Assembly: GCA_029204225.1 (NCBI GenBank)
Contig: CM055098.1
Coordinates: 25,112,973-25,176,972 of the forward strand
Direction: 5' to 3'
Length of the DNA: 64,000 bases
Origin: Diphasiastrum complanatum
Taxonomy: Eukaryota; Streptophyta; Lycopodiopsida; Lycopodiales; Lycopodiaceae
Shown here: one piece after another, positions 47,001 to 60,050 of the stretch
Position numbering within the stretch: position 1 is the first letter of the stretch
Layout: the number at the start of each line of letters is the position of its first letter
Program-made: the position numbers and the translations under genes
Notes under the pieces: generated by a model
What the model was told of the DNA's origin: nothing
The model's input: the letters and a program-made list of their open reading frames with translations, nothing else
The model's database searches: none

Positions 47001-50000
47001 GATTGAGGCTCAGTACTGTATGACAGCTTATTTGTGTATGAACAGAACATTGATAAGTTACTCTTAGTAATGTTACAAGAAGGTAAATTGTCATACAGTT
47101 GCTTTATAAACCTACAAACAGCAGAACTATGTGCTCAAGTCAATGGCTTTATCCAACAAAACATCTATGTGTTTCTCTAAAAATGACAGAGAAGATAAAT
47201 CCTCTAAGCTTACATGTTGAAATATGACCAACAAATCATTCGCACATTTTCTGACAAGTCTACAGAGAGTAGGTTAATCGCAGAAGAAACACAGTGTCAC
47301 TCCTGAGACATCAACATCTCAGATCTAGTTGATTAACTAATGACTGGAATGAAATGTGAACCGGGCAGGTTTGAAGAGAAAGAAAGCACTTACTACTACA
47401 TGTTTGCTTTGCTTTTCCATCCAATGCATAAGTTGACTCTGAATCCGGAACACGGCCTCATACCAAAGACTCAAGGCATGATCCACCCCTGAAGGGGGCC
47501 ACTGACCTTTGTTTCCTTCTGCTAATGGAGCAAGTATGCTAGACAGCATATTGCACATAGCATGATGTAGTTCAGTTTTCTTTTTGGCTGGCGTTCGACT
47601 GAGTGGATTTGCCTTGGCAACAAATGAGGTTGCTGCATTAAGACCGGCAAAAGTTGCAACCTGCCGACACATTCCCACATATCCTGTCTTATCTAATTTT
47701 GTATGAACCTCAAGCCTTATCAAAAGCTGTATATGCAAATCAGCCACAAGAAACATGCTCAGATTAGAGTCTGCATACCCCAAGCTTGAGATATCGCATT
47801 CCATGTATAATGCTTAGACTTTCACTTCGTGCTGTACTTGTATCAATCTGCCGTATATTTAGTTCATTGAAGAACCGCTCTGTGACAGAAGTAAACCTGC
47901 CATTATTAATGTGATGCATTTCAGTATACGGATCCAAAGACCAGGAACATCAACATTTTGATTCAAACTGATCCTAAAATCTTCGAGCTTCCTACAATGC
48001 AAATGAAATGAGCTTCATTTGATAGCTTAACTGATAGCTAAAGCAATGTACATGTAAGTAGATCTTAAAGTTGGGAGTTCTATTTAATGGACATACAAGA
48101 TGAAAAGTGCATACTGCTTGGAAGTTCACCTAAATGATTCACCCAATTTGTAGCAACTGATATCAACAATCTATAATTTATATTTCAGCAGGTCACTAGA
48201 ACTACACAAAGAAACAAATCAAAAAGGCAACAAAGAGTAAGACTGTAACCTTATTTTTGATAGTGCACCAAGCAGCTGTGCAACAAGGTCCAATAGGAGC
48301 CCTCGAAGATCTACAAGGGACGGATATTCTGTCTGGCTAACAACTCTGCAAAACATCAGGAAGAACTTCTTGAAATTGGTAGAAATTTTTCCAGGGTGCA
48401 TGCTTCTGTCTACAGTTACAACACATTCTACACTATTAAATTGAAAATGATCAGAACAGAACCAACTAATCAAACACATCATGCAGGACTCCACCAATGT
48501 AAGAAAGCCAGTCTATGTTCCCAACACTTTCAAGAACTGATAGTGCCTCCACCACTCACAAAACCCATGTGGCATGTACATTGCAAATCTCAAAAATTGT
48601 CACAGTCTATAGTGCCGTATCAGGTGAATAGAGATCTAATAGAAGGAATTTGAAATCATCAATCAAGTTCAACAGAAAGAGACATTCAAAACAGAGAGAC
48701 CAACAAATCTGTCATTATCAACTTAAGACTACAATTACATTCTCTCCCATAGATGGGGATGTTAAACTGGTTAAGATAATATATTTGTCTGATGCAATGG
48801 TGAGCACCTTAGAGAATCTTTTCGATTCTAGAGAAGTGTAGTGACTAAGTTTGTTTGTAAGTTTTGTGTCAAGAGAAATGTTGAATTACAAAAATGATGA
48901 GCATTAAAGTTGATCCCTTTTTCCGTGATGAACAAATAACAAAGCTAGATAATCTTAGAAAGGTTATTATATTGAGAATACTATTATCACAATAGCAGAG
49001 AGATTCTTCAGATGAGGTGTGAAGTTTTCCTTCACCAATTTTGCTTATTAAAATTTATCAATCTCTCGACATGCTTGGCTAAATTTGATCAGAAGTTGAT
49101 ATTTAGTTAAAGTAAGTCATGTGGGCTTGATAGTGAGTATGGGTTAGAAGATTTCAAGACACAGATTTTTGAGAGAAAGATAATCTATATCAGTAAACTA
49201 TTCCAAATAGTGTTTTTTAGAATGTCAGAGTTTGTCATGCTAGAGGATAAAGAAGGTTCTTAAATTTTGACCATTTGAAATCATGTGTGATCCTCTTACT
49301 TCTTCTTGTACTCAGTATGTAGGCATGCATAGATTGTTGCATGTGCGTAAGCAGACCATTACGAAGGACAAGCTGAAACTTATGAAGTTCATAGCATAAT
49401 AAGTCACCTCGAAAGAAGTGAAAGCTTAGGAGCGGATGACCTATTGACTAGAAGTTTTCAGTGAACTTGGCATAAAATTGCCCACAGACTCCTCAGAAGC
49501 AGAATGAATGCCAAAATATGATGAGATAAAGATGATGAGATTGAGCATCCTTGAATTTTGAGAATGAGAAATAAACTGAGTGGTAAATTGTGACTCGGCG
49601 AACCAAGATCTAACAAGTTTTTAACTAATCAGATTAAGGTTGATATGATTGGAGCATATGGTAAACAAGTGAACAAGATCCTTTGCACTATGTTTTTTGT
49701 TTCAAATTTGATTCATAAGTAGAGTGGACAAGTTAACTTTCACCAATGTTGCTTGTTGGTTGAAAAGCATTTTGATTTTAGGTATAGTTCCATCATGCTT
49801 ATGTATAGGCTCCTATAGGATCTCAATTAATAGGAAGATCTCAGTTGCTAGTCTTATAACTAGAGAATACAGTACCTAGTCATGGATGATGTTCTAAACC
49901 TTTGGTACAAGATGGATCGAGATTCAACGTGCATAGACAATATCCAGTTTCTCAGGATTGAGAAGGGTATTATGTACATCTCCAAAATGACACTCTAGTC

Positions 50001-52545
50001 AAGAAAAAGTGATATGATGGATACAAATTCCCACAAGGCTTTAGGTTTTTTATGAGGCCTAAGCTAGTACTTCTTGATGAGAATCACAGTATTTACAAAC
50101 CTTCATGAGATAAAAAAATTTCAGAAGTTTATGCATAGAAGAATTTACAATATTTTGAGGATAACTAATCCAATGTTGAGGGACCATCAAAGATAATTTC
50201 AATCTTGGTAGTACACAATCAAAATGAAAGGTGGTTGACAGATCACATTACTTTTGTGTACTCAACGGATTTGACAGGATAGAATGATTCTTGGGAGAGC
50301 TTCGCCAATGACCTACCTTTTAATACTTCATCCTTGAGAATAAAAATATTTTTTAAGAGAGAAGTGTGCTACATCCCTAACTAAAAACAGTTAGGGTAGT
50401 GTTATTCAAGAATACTTGACCTGAGGTTCGCACGAATAGTTGGCTTCAATGATAAGGCTATGTTAAGTCTAGAGCTTGGGATATGTCATAGAACCACTAG
50501 AATGGACATGCATGGAAAGTTGTTGATCTCATTAGCAATCTTGGAAGTATGGTTCAGGTTGTGACTATATAAGAGTGGCCTTGGACATCTGTTGACATTA
50601 TTCTTGGAGGCCAGGCCTAGAAAATAAGGATTGCCAAATTTTGAGTTGATACTTCTACAATAGTTGACAAACATGCCAACTTGTGTTAAAGTTCTGATGA
50701 TGCACGACCACTAATAATTGATTGTCAATCAATGACTTTTATAGATCAATGATTGTATCTAAGACTATAGACTAATTTGTACCCACTAGAATTTTAGAAA
50801 AATCTAGCCCATGGTGGGCTCTAAGTAATTGGACCCTAACTAATGTTTCTAATAGCTAGTTACAAAATTTTGTAGATCTATTGTTGTTCCAGGACATTAC
50901 TGATGTGACCCATAGCTCATTACTTGCTTGTCTCCCTATTTTATCCTTGCAAGCACATATCCATTGTTGTCAATGGCACCGAGCCCCCACCTTACAAATA
51001 TGCACCAACTAATGCCCTCACTACTAAAACAGAATGATACAAACTCAATGTGATATAAAATGTTAAGCGGGATTGATGGTAGTGATTTTCATTGACTTAT
51101 TCTATTAAATATCTGAATAAGAGCTGTATAATGGACCAATACCTAATGTTTGAAGGTTGTTTGGCAATAGGGTTAAATACCACTATTTTCTCATTAATAC
51201 CAACCCATAGGTAATTGTTTAGAGACTTTAGCTATAGACACCCACAACGAGGTGCATGTACCTTTTAAGACAAGTACAATCCATGCTCACTGATTTCAAT
51301 ACCATTAACACTTGGAGTTCCAGCACTATTCAAAAGTTCATATCCTAATTAAAATGGAAAACATAGAAGAATAATGGTTATTGCCCCTTTGGACACATAC
51401 ATGGGAGTTTTGAGGATGTATAAGCAAGAAGATTATGTACTCTAGAGGTCCCCAAGTATCGTTCATAATTGCAAAACTTTCAACAAATGGAAGGGCAAGA
51501 TGAACTTTACATATTAAGACAAGGGTAAAACAAGGCACAACTGAGGGAGCTCAATACCCGAAACTCAAGAGTGAAATTATATAAGCGAAGAAACTTCGCT
51601 AAGATATACAAAAAAGGTTGCAAAGTGGTAAACAACGCATAGTTTTACCTGTCTGCATTTATGAGCCAATCGAACACAAAGTTCTCCAAGCCAATCCACA
51701 ATGTTTCTGAGTATAGCATTGCAAAACAAAGAACTAAGTTTAATAAGGTACGCACATCTAATTTGATGCTATTTGCATGAGATTCAAAAATAGACGAGAT
51801 CAAAGAACAAGATAGAGAATTTGACTGTAAGATTGTCAAAATAAATACTACTATTGACATAATGAGTGTAATTTCCACAAGTCAACTAGAATCATAAGTT
51901 AGATTTAGAATTCAAAAGCCTTCATTTCCTTGGTTCTAAAGGAAATTTATGTTCCCACAGAAGAAAAACATCGTACCTGTGAGACCTTCTTGTGGACAAC
52001 ACTCAACAAAGCGAATGCAAGCTGAACAAAAAATACACTCCACTGCAAGCTGGATTCACCACATAGACAAATCAAGTGCATCAGATCAATTTTCCTACAT
52101 AAGTCACATGAAGTGCAAGATGAGAATTTTGTGAACCCTTACTTCCTGTGAGGAGATAGATGCAACAAGAAACGTGAAAGAAAAAAAAAACACTATGGTT
52201 CCTTCAAACTATGTCATAGTTTACTATGAATCAACGACACTATTGTGAAGGAGCATTCATCTCCATGTTCAAATGCTTAAAAGTGAATCTCTTGACTGAT
52301 AAACTTGGACTAAAGTCTTTCAAACAATATTTACAATAATCAATAGACATAATGCAATAGTATCATAACCATTAATAAGAATAGCATTGGAATTTCACTC
52401 AGATTAAGAATGCACAAAGGAGAGATGACTCACTTTTCTTTGGAAGGTGGATACATCATTAGCACCTTTTGGAGACTCACTGCACAAAAGTTGAATCAAA
52501 CAAGTAAGCATACTTTAATGTTCATGTCACAAAATACATAAAGTA

Positions 52546-52579
<34 letters not shown>

Positions 52580-55500
52580 GAAGATGGGACACTCCGAAGA
52601 CACCTTGAGAGGAGTGCACATGCTCGAGAGTATTGAGACATAATTTCATCATCTCTTCAACGGCATCACCCTTGAAGCTCTTCAAGAAGACTTTCCTAAG
52701 ATTTTCGAGTAACCTATAGCCGCTAGCAACATTACTTACATTATTTGATAAAGTTAAGACACTAGGTTTTTTAATACAAGCTCATAATGTGTAAAACTAT
52801 TTATTTTAGACCAGAACAAGATCAATATATGACCTTGGAGTAGTTTCTGCATTATTTTATTGGACTATAAGACAGATATTGTACTTGATTTTCATCCCAT
52901 AAGCCAGATCTTCATGATCTAATCTCTCTCTCTCTGGAGCGCTGATCTGACGCGGATCTGGAGCGCTGAACGGGATCTAGGAGCGGCACCTGGGCGCTGA
53001 TCTGAGCTGGACCTAGGCACAGAACTGTTGCGATGGTCTGAGCAGAATCCAGCTGAGAAGGCACTGGCGCTGCTCGGGTGCTGTCCTAGCACGCTGAGTG
53101 ATGCTGCCCGAACCCCTGTTGACCCCTGCACCAGATGTTAGCGTGCTACTAGCCCGAAGAGACAAAGACATGGGCAACACTCTTCAAACCGGACGATATG
53201 GGCAGCAAACTCTCATCACTTGCAAAACAGGTTGAAGAAACGACATCGATCCTCAAACAAGGTAATCACCCCCATATCCTAGCTTCTATGATGGATAACA
53301 ATTTGGAGACAGTTTTGGATGAACAAGCTAGAAGAGCTAAAAAGGCTCTTAATATTAGAGTAAGAGGCATTGCCAACAGCGGTAAACCAATAGAAGAAGC
53401 TACAGATTTACTTGTTTCCAAGTTATCCCATGTTGTTGATGGTTTTGATGCGGCATGGCATAGTAAATTTGATGACAACGTTCTTTTTATCAAATTTCAC
53501 TCACTTCAACACCGCAATGCAGCCCTTCGGCTTAGAACAAAACTCAAAGGCACTTTCATTTATATGGATGATGATTTGACAAATACTCAATGGTTAGCAA
53601 GGAAAAAGATTATTCATGAAGCAAAAGAAAAAGGGCTACTTTATTGGATCACCTGCTTTGATCCCCCACATCTCCGATTTCTCCATTACACCTCCTACCA
53701 TTTCTGATCACTCACTCCTACGCCTCTCACTTGGTCACATAACCCCGTCTTCCAATGTTCCACGCTCCTCTTCCACTCACAAACATGTCCCTTTTACTCA
53801 CTCTGGACTCGCAAACTACACAACAACCTTGTCCCAACTACTTACTAACTTCCCTTTCACGGCATCAGTTGACCAACAAGCCACGTTCCTCTCTAAATCC
53901 CTCTTAATTGTTGCGTCCTCATCTTTCTCCACCAAAACAATATCATCTCATAGACGTGTTCACAACCGTTGGTATGATGCAGAATGTCGCTCTCTCCACA
54001 AACACGTGGTATATGCCAGTTTACACTCTCCTGCAACACTCAAACAACACCAGAAAAAGTATCATAGAGTCACCAAAACAAAAAAGATAACATACCTACG
54101 ATCACTCTGCCAAAGGTTGATCGACTCTTTAGATTCCCCTTCCTCCTTTTTCTGGAAACATTTCACCAGATCCTCTTCGACTTTGGCCCCCATATCTACA
54201 GAATCTTGGGTCGAATATGCCACGAAACTATATACCCTAGACTCCCTTCCTACATTACTCTCACCACGACCTGCCCACTGCATGCTTTTTACTCCACACA
54301 TGGTTGAAAATGCCATTAAACATGCCAAACTTCATAAAGCCACTGACTATGATTCGCTAAACGCAGATTTTCTAAAACCTGTAGCACATCTTATCTCCCC
54401 CTATATTGCTCACGCTTTTAACACCGTTGTGGCTTCTGGTTTTCCTACCGCATGGTGTACTAATATCCTTCATCCCATCCTCAAGGCAGGTGATCCCATG
54501 AATGTAGAAAACTACCGCACTGTTATGATTGGTCACACTTTGTCTAAGATTTATGGTTCCATTTTATAGACAATTACTGGATCTTTTGCTGAAACTGAGG
54601 ATTTACATGCTATAGCTCAGGCTAGATTCAGACCAGGACTTTTCTAGAAATTATCTTCACTTGGCTTCTCAGACGAGACTATTGCCGCGATCATTACTTT
54701 ATATGAGCGCGTTTGGGCGCGTTTCAGGGACGGTAGTGGTTGGTCCCTACTGATACACTCTACCACTGGAGTGAAGCAGGGCTGCCCCTTATCACCTACT
54801 CTCTTTGCACTTTCGCGAGGAAGGTGGAGAGGGCTGTCCCCTAGCAGATCTTATTATCCCCATTCTCCTATACGCTGATGGTGTGGTTCTTCTCTCATCC
54901 TCTGCAGCTGGCTTACAACGACACCTTTCTGCTTTACACCGCTTCTGTCAGCTTTGGGGATTGACGGTTAATACTAAGAAGACCAAGATTATGGTGTTCA
55001 ACACCAATAGACAGCATATGAGAGATGTGACCTTCTATTATGATGGGTTGCCGATTGAGATTGTGACCTCTTACACTTATTTGGGAATACTTTTCTCTGG
55101 TCCACTACTCACATTTCGACCAACAGCTCTCACCAGACTCCGTAAGGGGCATTCTTCTCTTGTTCATATGGAGAGATTTTGTTCCACATATTATGTACAG
55201 GACCCTGCTACCAGATGCTTGTTATATTTTGCCACTGTCTCCCCGGTTGTTTTATACTCTGCTGAGACTTGGTGTCCAGATTTATCCCGTGATACTTGGA
55301 GGGATCTCACTCGTATCCAGATTCTCATGCTCAACAGGATGATTAGGGCTAAGCCCTCGGTGCCACATGATATCATATTAGCGAAGTTTGCTTCCCCTCC
55401 CCTGGTTATCGGAGCTATGTTTCAGATCATTACCTTTCTTCACAGGATATCAGAGTTAGACACTTCCAGATATGTTGTTGCGGCTCTCACTTCGTCACGC

Positions 55501-58500
55501 ACTATTGTTGGGCAAGGAGCCAAGCATTCTTGTTTTGGTAGTGTCTCAGCCCTGCTTCGGACTTGGGGCTTATCTGTACTTGATCTTCCGAACGGGACAC
55601 ATGCTTATATCAGACAAAATATTTATTGGAGCTACATACGCACTATATGGTCACAGCCTGACCCTGATAAGGTCAAGATACATTTCTATGACACGCATCT
55701 ACTACGGTTGGATACTATGGGTACTCCTATCCTTCCAGCATATCTTACACAGCCATTATCTTTTGGTCTGAGGAACAACATGGGACAGCTTCGAGTTTCT
55801 TCACATCAGTTGGCTATCGAGACGGGTAGATACACGGACACTCCCAGATTGCAGAGGATTTGTCAGCTTTGTTCTCTTCAGGAGGTGGAGGATGAGTTTC
55901 ATTTCATCTTTCGATGTCCAGTATATTATGAGATCAAAGGGCGATACCACTGTTTATACAGAGCTACTCCTCTCACGTTGCGATCCTTCCTCGAGTATCC
56001 AGACTCCAGATGTGTAGGTCTTCTATTGAGAGAGATGTATACTCTACGAGCTTCACTTCTACCTGCCCCAGATATGGATCACAGTCAGGCTCATATTACC
56101 CAGTTTTTCCAGAAGCGAGACAGAGAGGATATTTCAGTTGTGGATTTTGAGGTCCCCATTCGGAGATCGAAGACACAGAGAATCTCACATACTTCTACTA
56201 GACCCAAAATCACCAGATCTTCACGTGCTTCGTCTACAGCACGCTCCACTACTACTATCACTCACTATTTCCAGCTTGCTCGTAGCTAGTCACCTCCGCA
56301 GAGCAGGTGGTTAAGCTCTTGCATTGTACCCTCACAAGCTGGTGGTCAAGCTTTGATACTTCTTCTTAGAGATAGAGAGATAGATATGCTAGTTGTTTTC
56401 TTTTACTAGTAAATAAGTCCGTATGCAGACAATGCTCCTCACTTTTTGTACTCTCTTTTGTCTTATGTACCTTTGGGTACCAAAAGACGTTAATAATGTT
56501 AATTCTAATTCTAATTCTCTCTCTCGGCTGATGGCGCTCTCCTTCCAACATTGCGCCCTGCCTACGGACCATAAGCCCACCATTGCGCCCTTCCACCATC
56601 GCGCCCTTCCAGCATGGCACCTTGTGCATACTTCATCAACAGACATCGTCCTGCTCCAACTAGCTGCCATCTTGGTTTGTCTTCACTTCAAAGATCCATT
56701 TGCATCCAATAACCTTCTTGTCCTTTGGAAGATAAACCAAAAAAATACTTGACAAAAAGAAAAGCCACTCGCAAAATCAAGCAAGCCCAAAGCACTTGGT
56801 AGCATGAAAGAGCTAACCTCATAAAAAGGTGACTTAGGAGTCAAAAAATTCTTCGACAAAGAGTTTCACTAGCTTCCTCAAATAGAGATGGCAGGTCACT
56901 ATATAACATTAGGGCAATTGGCCCAAAAGGATCTATTGTAAGGTCACAAGCCACAAAAGTCAAAAAATGTTGACTGCAAGACCCCAATCAATAATGCGAA
57001 TCGGCTAGGCTACGCTCAAATTACTTGAGAATTAAAGCACTTTTTGAAGTTTAAAGTAGGAACATCTCGATTGTAGAAGCTTAAAAGAGGGGAGGAGGTC
57101 AATGTTCATAATGAGGACAAGACAAAGAGTTAGTGATCAATCCATGTTGAAGAACCACGATCTTTTCGCAGCATCCTAACAAGATTTGATTGGTCTCTTT
57201 TCATATAGTCAAGCGTCAGGACGATGAGTCCCTATAGAACTAACTAGAAGGTAAACCACACACAATGCACCTTTACATCACCTATCTTTATCCTTCTAAC
57301 AATTAGACAAGTGAGCCTTTTTACTTGCGTCCAAATTCAAAATTCACATCAAATTTTTTAACAAAAACAAAAACCTAAAGTCACGAAATGCCAAAGCCTT
57401 TGAATACCACAAAGGTTTTCTGAACTGTCTTTTGGCTATAAAAGGTGGAGATTTGAAAATCAAGCAAGAATAGGAACCATGTCTAAAAAGAAGTAATTTT
57501 CTTAAGCGTTGAACAATCACCTTCATCAAATAAATTAGTGCCCTATGTACCCATGATGCATTTTTTTTTCTAGGATACCATGCAAGGAGCCTAAACAACA
57601 AGATTGAAACTTTCAAGAACATAAACAAGGCAAAACATTGTTGGCAACCTTAAGGATGTTTTATCGTAGATGCTAACCTTTCCCTCCATTTAAGAAGTGC
57701 CTCCAACAAAGGAACGGGTGTATGACGTGCCACCATAGCAAGTGAATCAAGCACTTGTTCATAAGCCGCATCAGAAGCCCGAAGGTATTGGCCATCCTGC
57801 ACACAAAGAAAGGATTCAATAAAGAATCAAACATAAAAACTAAAAATCACTAACAGGAAAATGCTTGTTTGTAACACGTGTTTAACCATTGTTCTACAAA
57901 AGGGAACTTAACCACACAAAGTGGGTAAGCTTTCACGGACCCATGAATCATGCACACGACAAGTTTACATCCATGATAATACCATCACAAAGGTTCAATG
58001 CAATTGAAGCACAAAGAAAAGGGAACGATATAGAGGCACAAGAGGGATAAAGCAAGACTAAAATAAGAATCGATTCAAAGCATGAAGAAGAGGATGATGC
58101 TAAACGGTTGAAGTATGGAGGAAAGTCATGGAGGTTGCAACGAACATTTAGAGAGGAAGACTCAAGCAAGGTAAAAGTCTAAAGATGTAACATAAATTAC
58201 AATCTCTTGTATGTGTGTCAAAGAGACAAAGCGAGAGCAAAATTTAATAATGTCTTGCAAGTACCTAAAATGGTACATACCATTAAAAGAGTACATATCA
58301 AGTATTTCTTGTGGGAGCATGTTAATCTTCCCACACATGGTGAGTTAGTGTATTGTGCTTAAGTTGGGCTCGTCCACCCAGATTTGATTTTCTGTGGTCC
58401 ATGGGTTGACAATATCAAGAAGCCTTATAAAGGGCTAAAAACTAGACAACAAATTATAATGATAAATTTCAACTAGACTATCAATCATAAGCTCCGCGCA

Positions 58501-60000
58501 AATGAGTATATAGCAAGATTGAAACTGAAAGCATTCCTACCCTCTAAGAACAAGAAAACATTATTCCCACCTGCTCCCCAAAACAAGAACGTGAGGGAAC
58601 ATGGGAGAATTTCCCGTAGCGAAAGGAACAGACTTCCACATCGTTTCCCCTACAGCTTGAGTCTTGGGAAAAAAAACTTGTCCATTTGGGCCTAAGTTTT
58701 CACTCTCGCCAAGCCTATATTTCCCCTCGTAGCTTACATACTATCCAATAACTATTTTTTCCCAATTTCCCCTCGTTCCCCCATTCAACCCAACTCCCCT
58801 CCCAATGGTTCCACAAACTTCCCCATTTCTACGGGTCCAGACATTCCCTTGTTCCCATTTCATGGCAACTATGATATATAACCAATGTATCAAGTGAGTA
58901 CAGAACATATTAATCATTATTGATGTTTTGATATGAACATCAATAGCAACGACAACATCTAAGGTAACATCCTCTCCACAATTTGAAGAATGTCATAATC
59001 TCGATTGAAAGAGATACCATATGTGCATGATGTGTGTGCATACATGTCACATGACACATCCAAAGGAAACATGTCTCGATGAGATCCACACAACTACAAT
59101 TGTTGTCATTGTTTATGATTTCTACCAAAAAAATGGGTAGCGATATCAACGTCATCCTCAAACTCTGAAGTTGGTTCCCAACTAAAATTGTTTGGGGATG
59201 AAAGATGTCATGAGTGATTGGATGCACCACCATAAGTGTGTTGCTATTGATGGTTGCTTTTTAAGTTGGAGCATCTCTCATATCATCAATCCTTGCTAGA
59301 GATAAAAAATTGACGAGTAGACGGCCTCTCAATAAATGAACAAATGTACTTCCCAGTAGTATCATAATGTGTTCGATTGAGGGCCAAGAAGAGAACTCCC
59401 TAGATCCGCAATCCTCCCATTCGTGCAACTTGGAGATTTTGTAGGTAACTTCATGGACAAGCCTAAAGGCAGGTTAAAGGTAACTACAAACCAAAAAATT
59501 CCTTGCACCAACTTCGAAGTTGGAGGTGATAAAAGATAGCTCATGAATGGATACATTATGCTAATAATTTCAAAGAATGCAGGTCATTTATATGCTCTGA
59601 GGCATGGGGCATTGAAATTTTTTCAAGTATTTAAAATACTTTGCTCTAGGTAAAGTCCTATAGGACATGGGTTTCCATCAGATATGGCAATGTTAACTCT
59701 AGGATTGTACCCCCCATAAAAAACAGTCTAGGATAGTATCTAACATACCAAAGGACATATTGTAGGGTTGCAATAGTGTTCCGACAATGAAAGGCGAAAT
59801 TCTACATGCCCGTATCACAAATCAGAAAAGGAAGGATCAAAATTAGGGAATTGTTACCTCCATTAACCCTTCTGGAAGAAAAATCAAATCCAACATATCA
59901 AAACAAAGATTTACTCTGTGGCCACAAAGTGTTCAAAGGCAGGTGCTTTCAAATTAGTCGGATCACACACTTATTTGAAAATGACTAATAACACAAGCCT

Positions 60001-60050
<50 letters not shown>

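Larger units (their letters stand above)
43533..47393 (-). other. Furry intron 8
   Basis: 3.9 kb. Holds a long (CT)n tract at about 44022-44096, an hAT-like repeat end near 44160-44269, and several short open frames without recognisable motifs (for example 45172-45378 plus). Confidence 0.75.
52920..56516 (+). mobile_element. LINE (non-LTR retrotransposon), internally deleted
   Basis: Begins after a CT-rich target with a GC-rich leader (GGAGCGCTGATCTGACGCGG and related words repeated between 52936 and 53000). An ORF1-like frame follows, then a broken ORF2, and it ends in a simple tail, GTTAATTCTAATTCTAATTC, at about 56499-56516. CT-rich sequence flanks both sides, which may hide a short target duplication. 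Most of the endonuclease domain and the motif A part of the reverse transcriptase are missing, so the copy is dead. Antisense to Furry in intron 2. Confidence 0.85.
52480..57677 (-). other. Furry intron 2, holding a LINE
   Basis: 5.2 kb between exon 2 (phase-2 end) and exon 3. About 3.6 kb of it is a LINE in antisense orientation. A (CT)n run lies at 52549-52578 near the 3' splice side. Confidence 0.85.
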
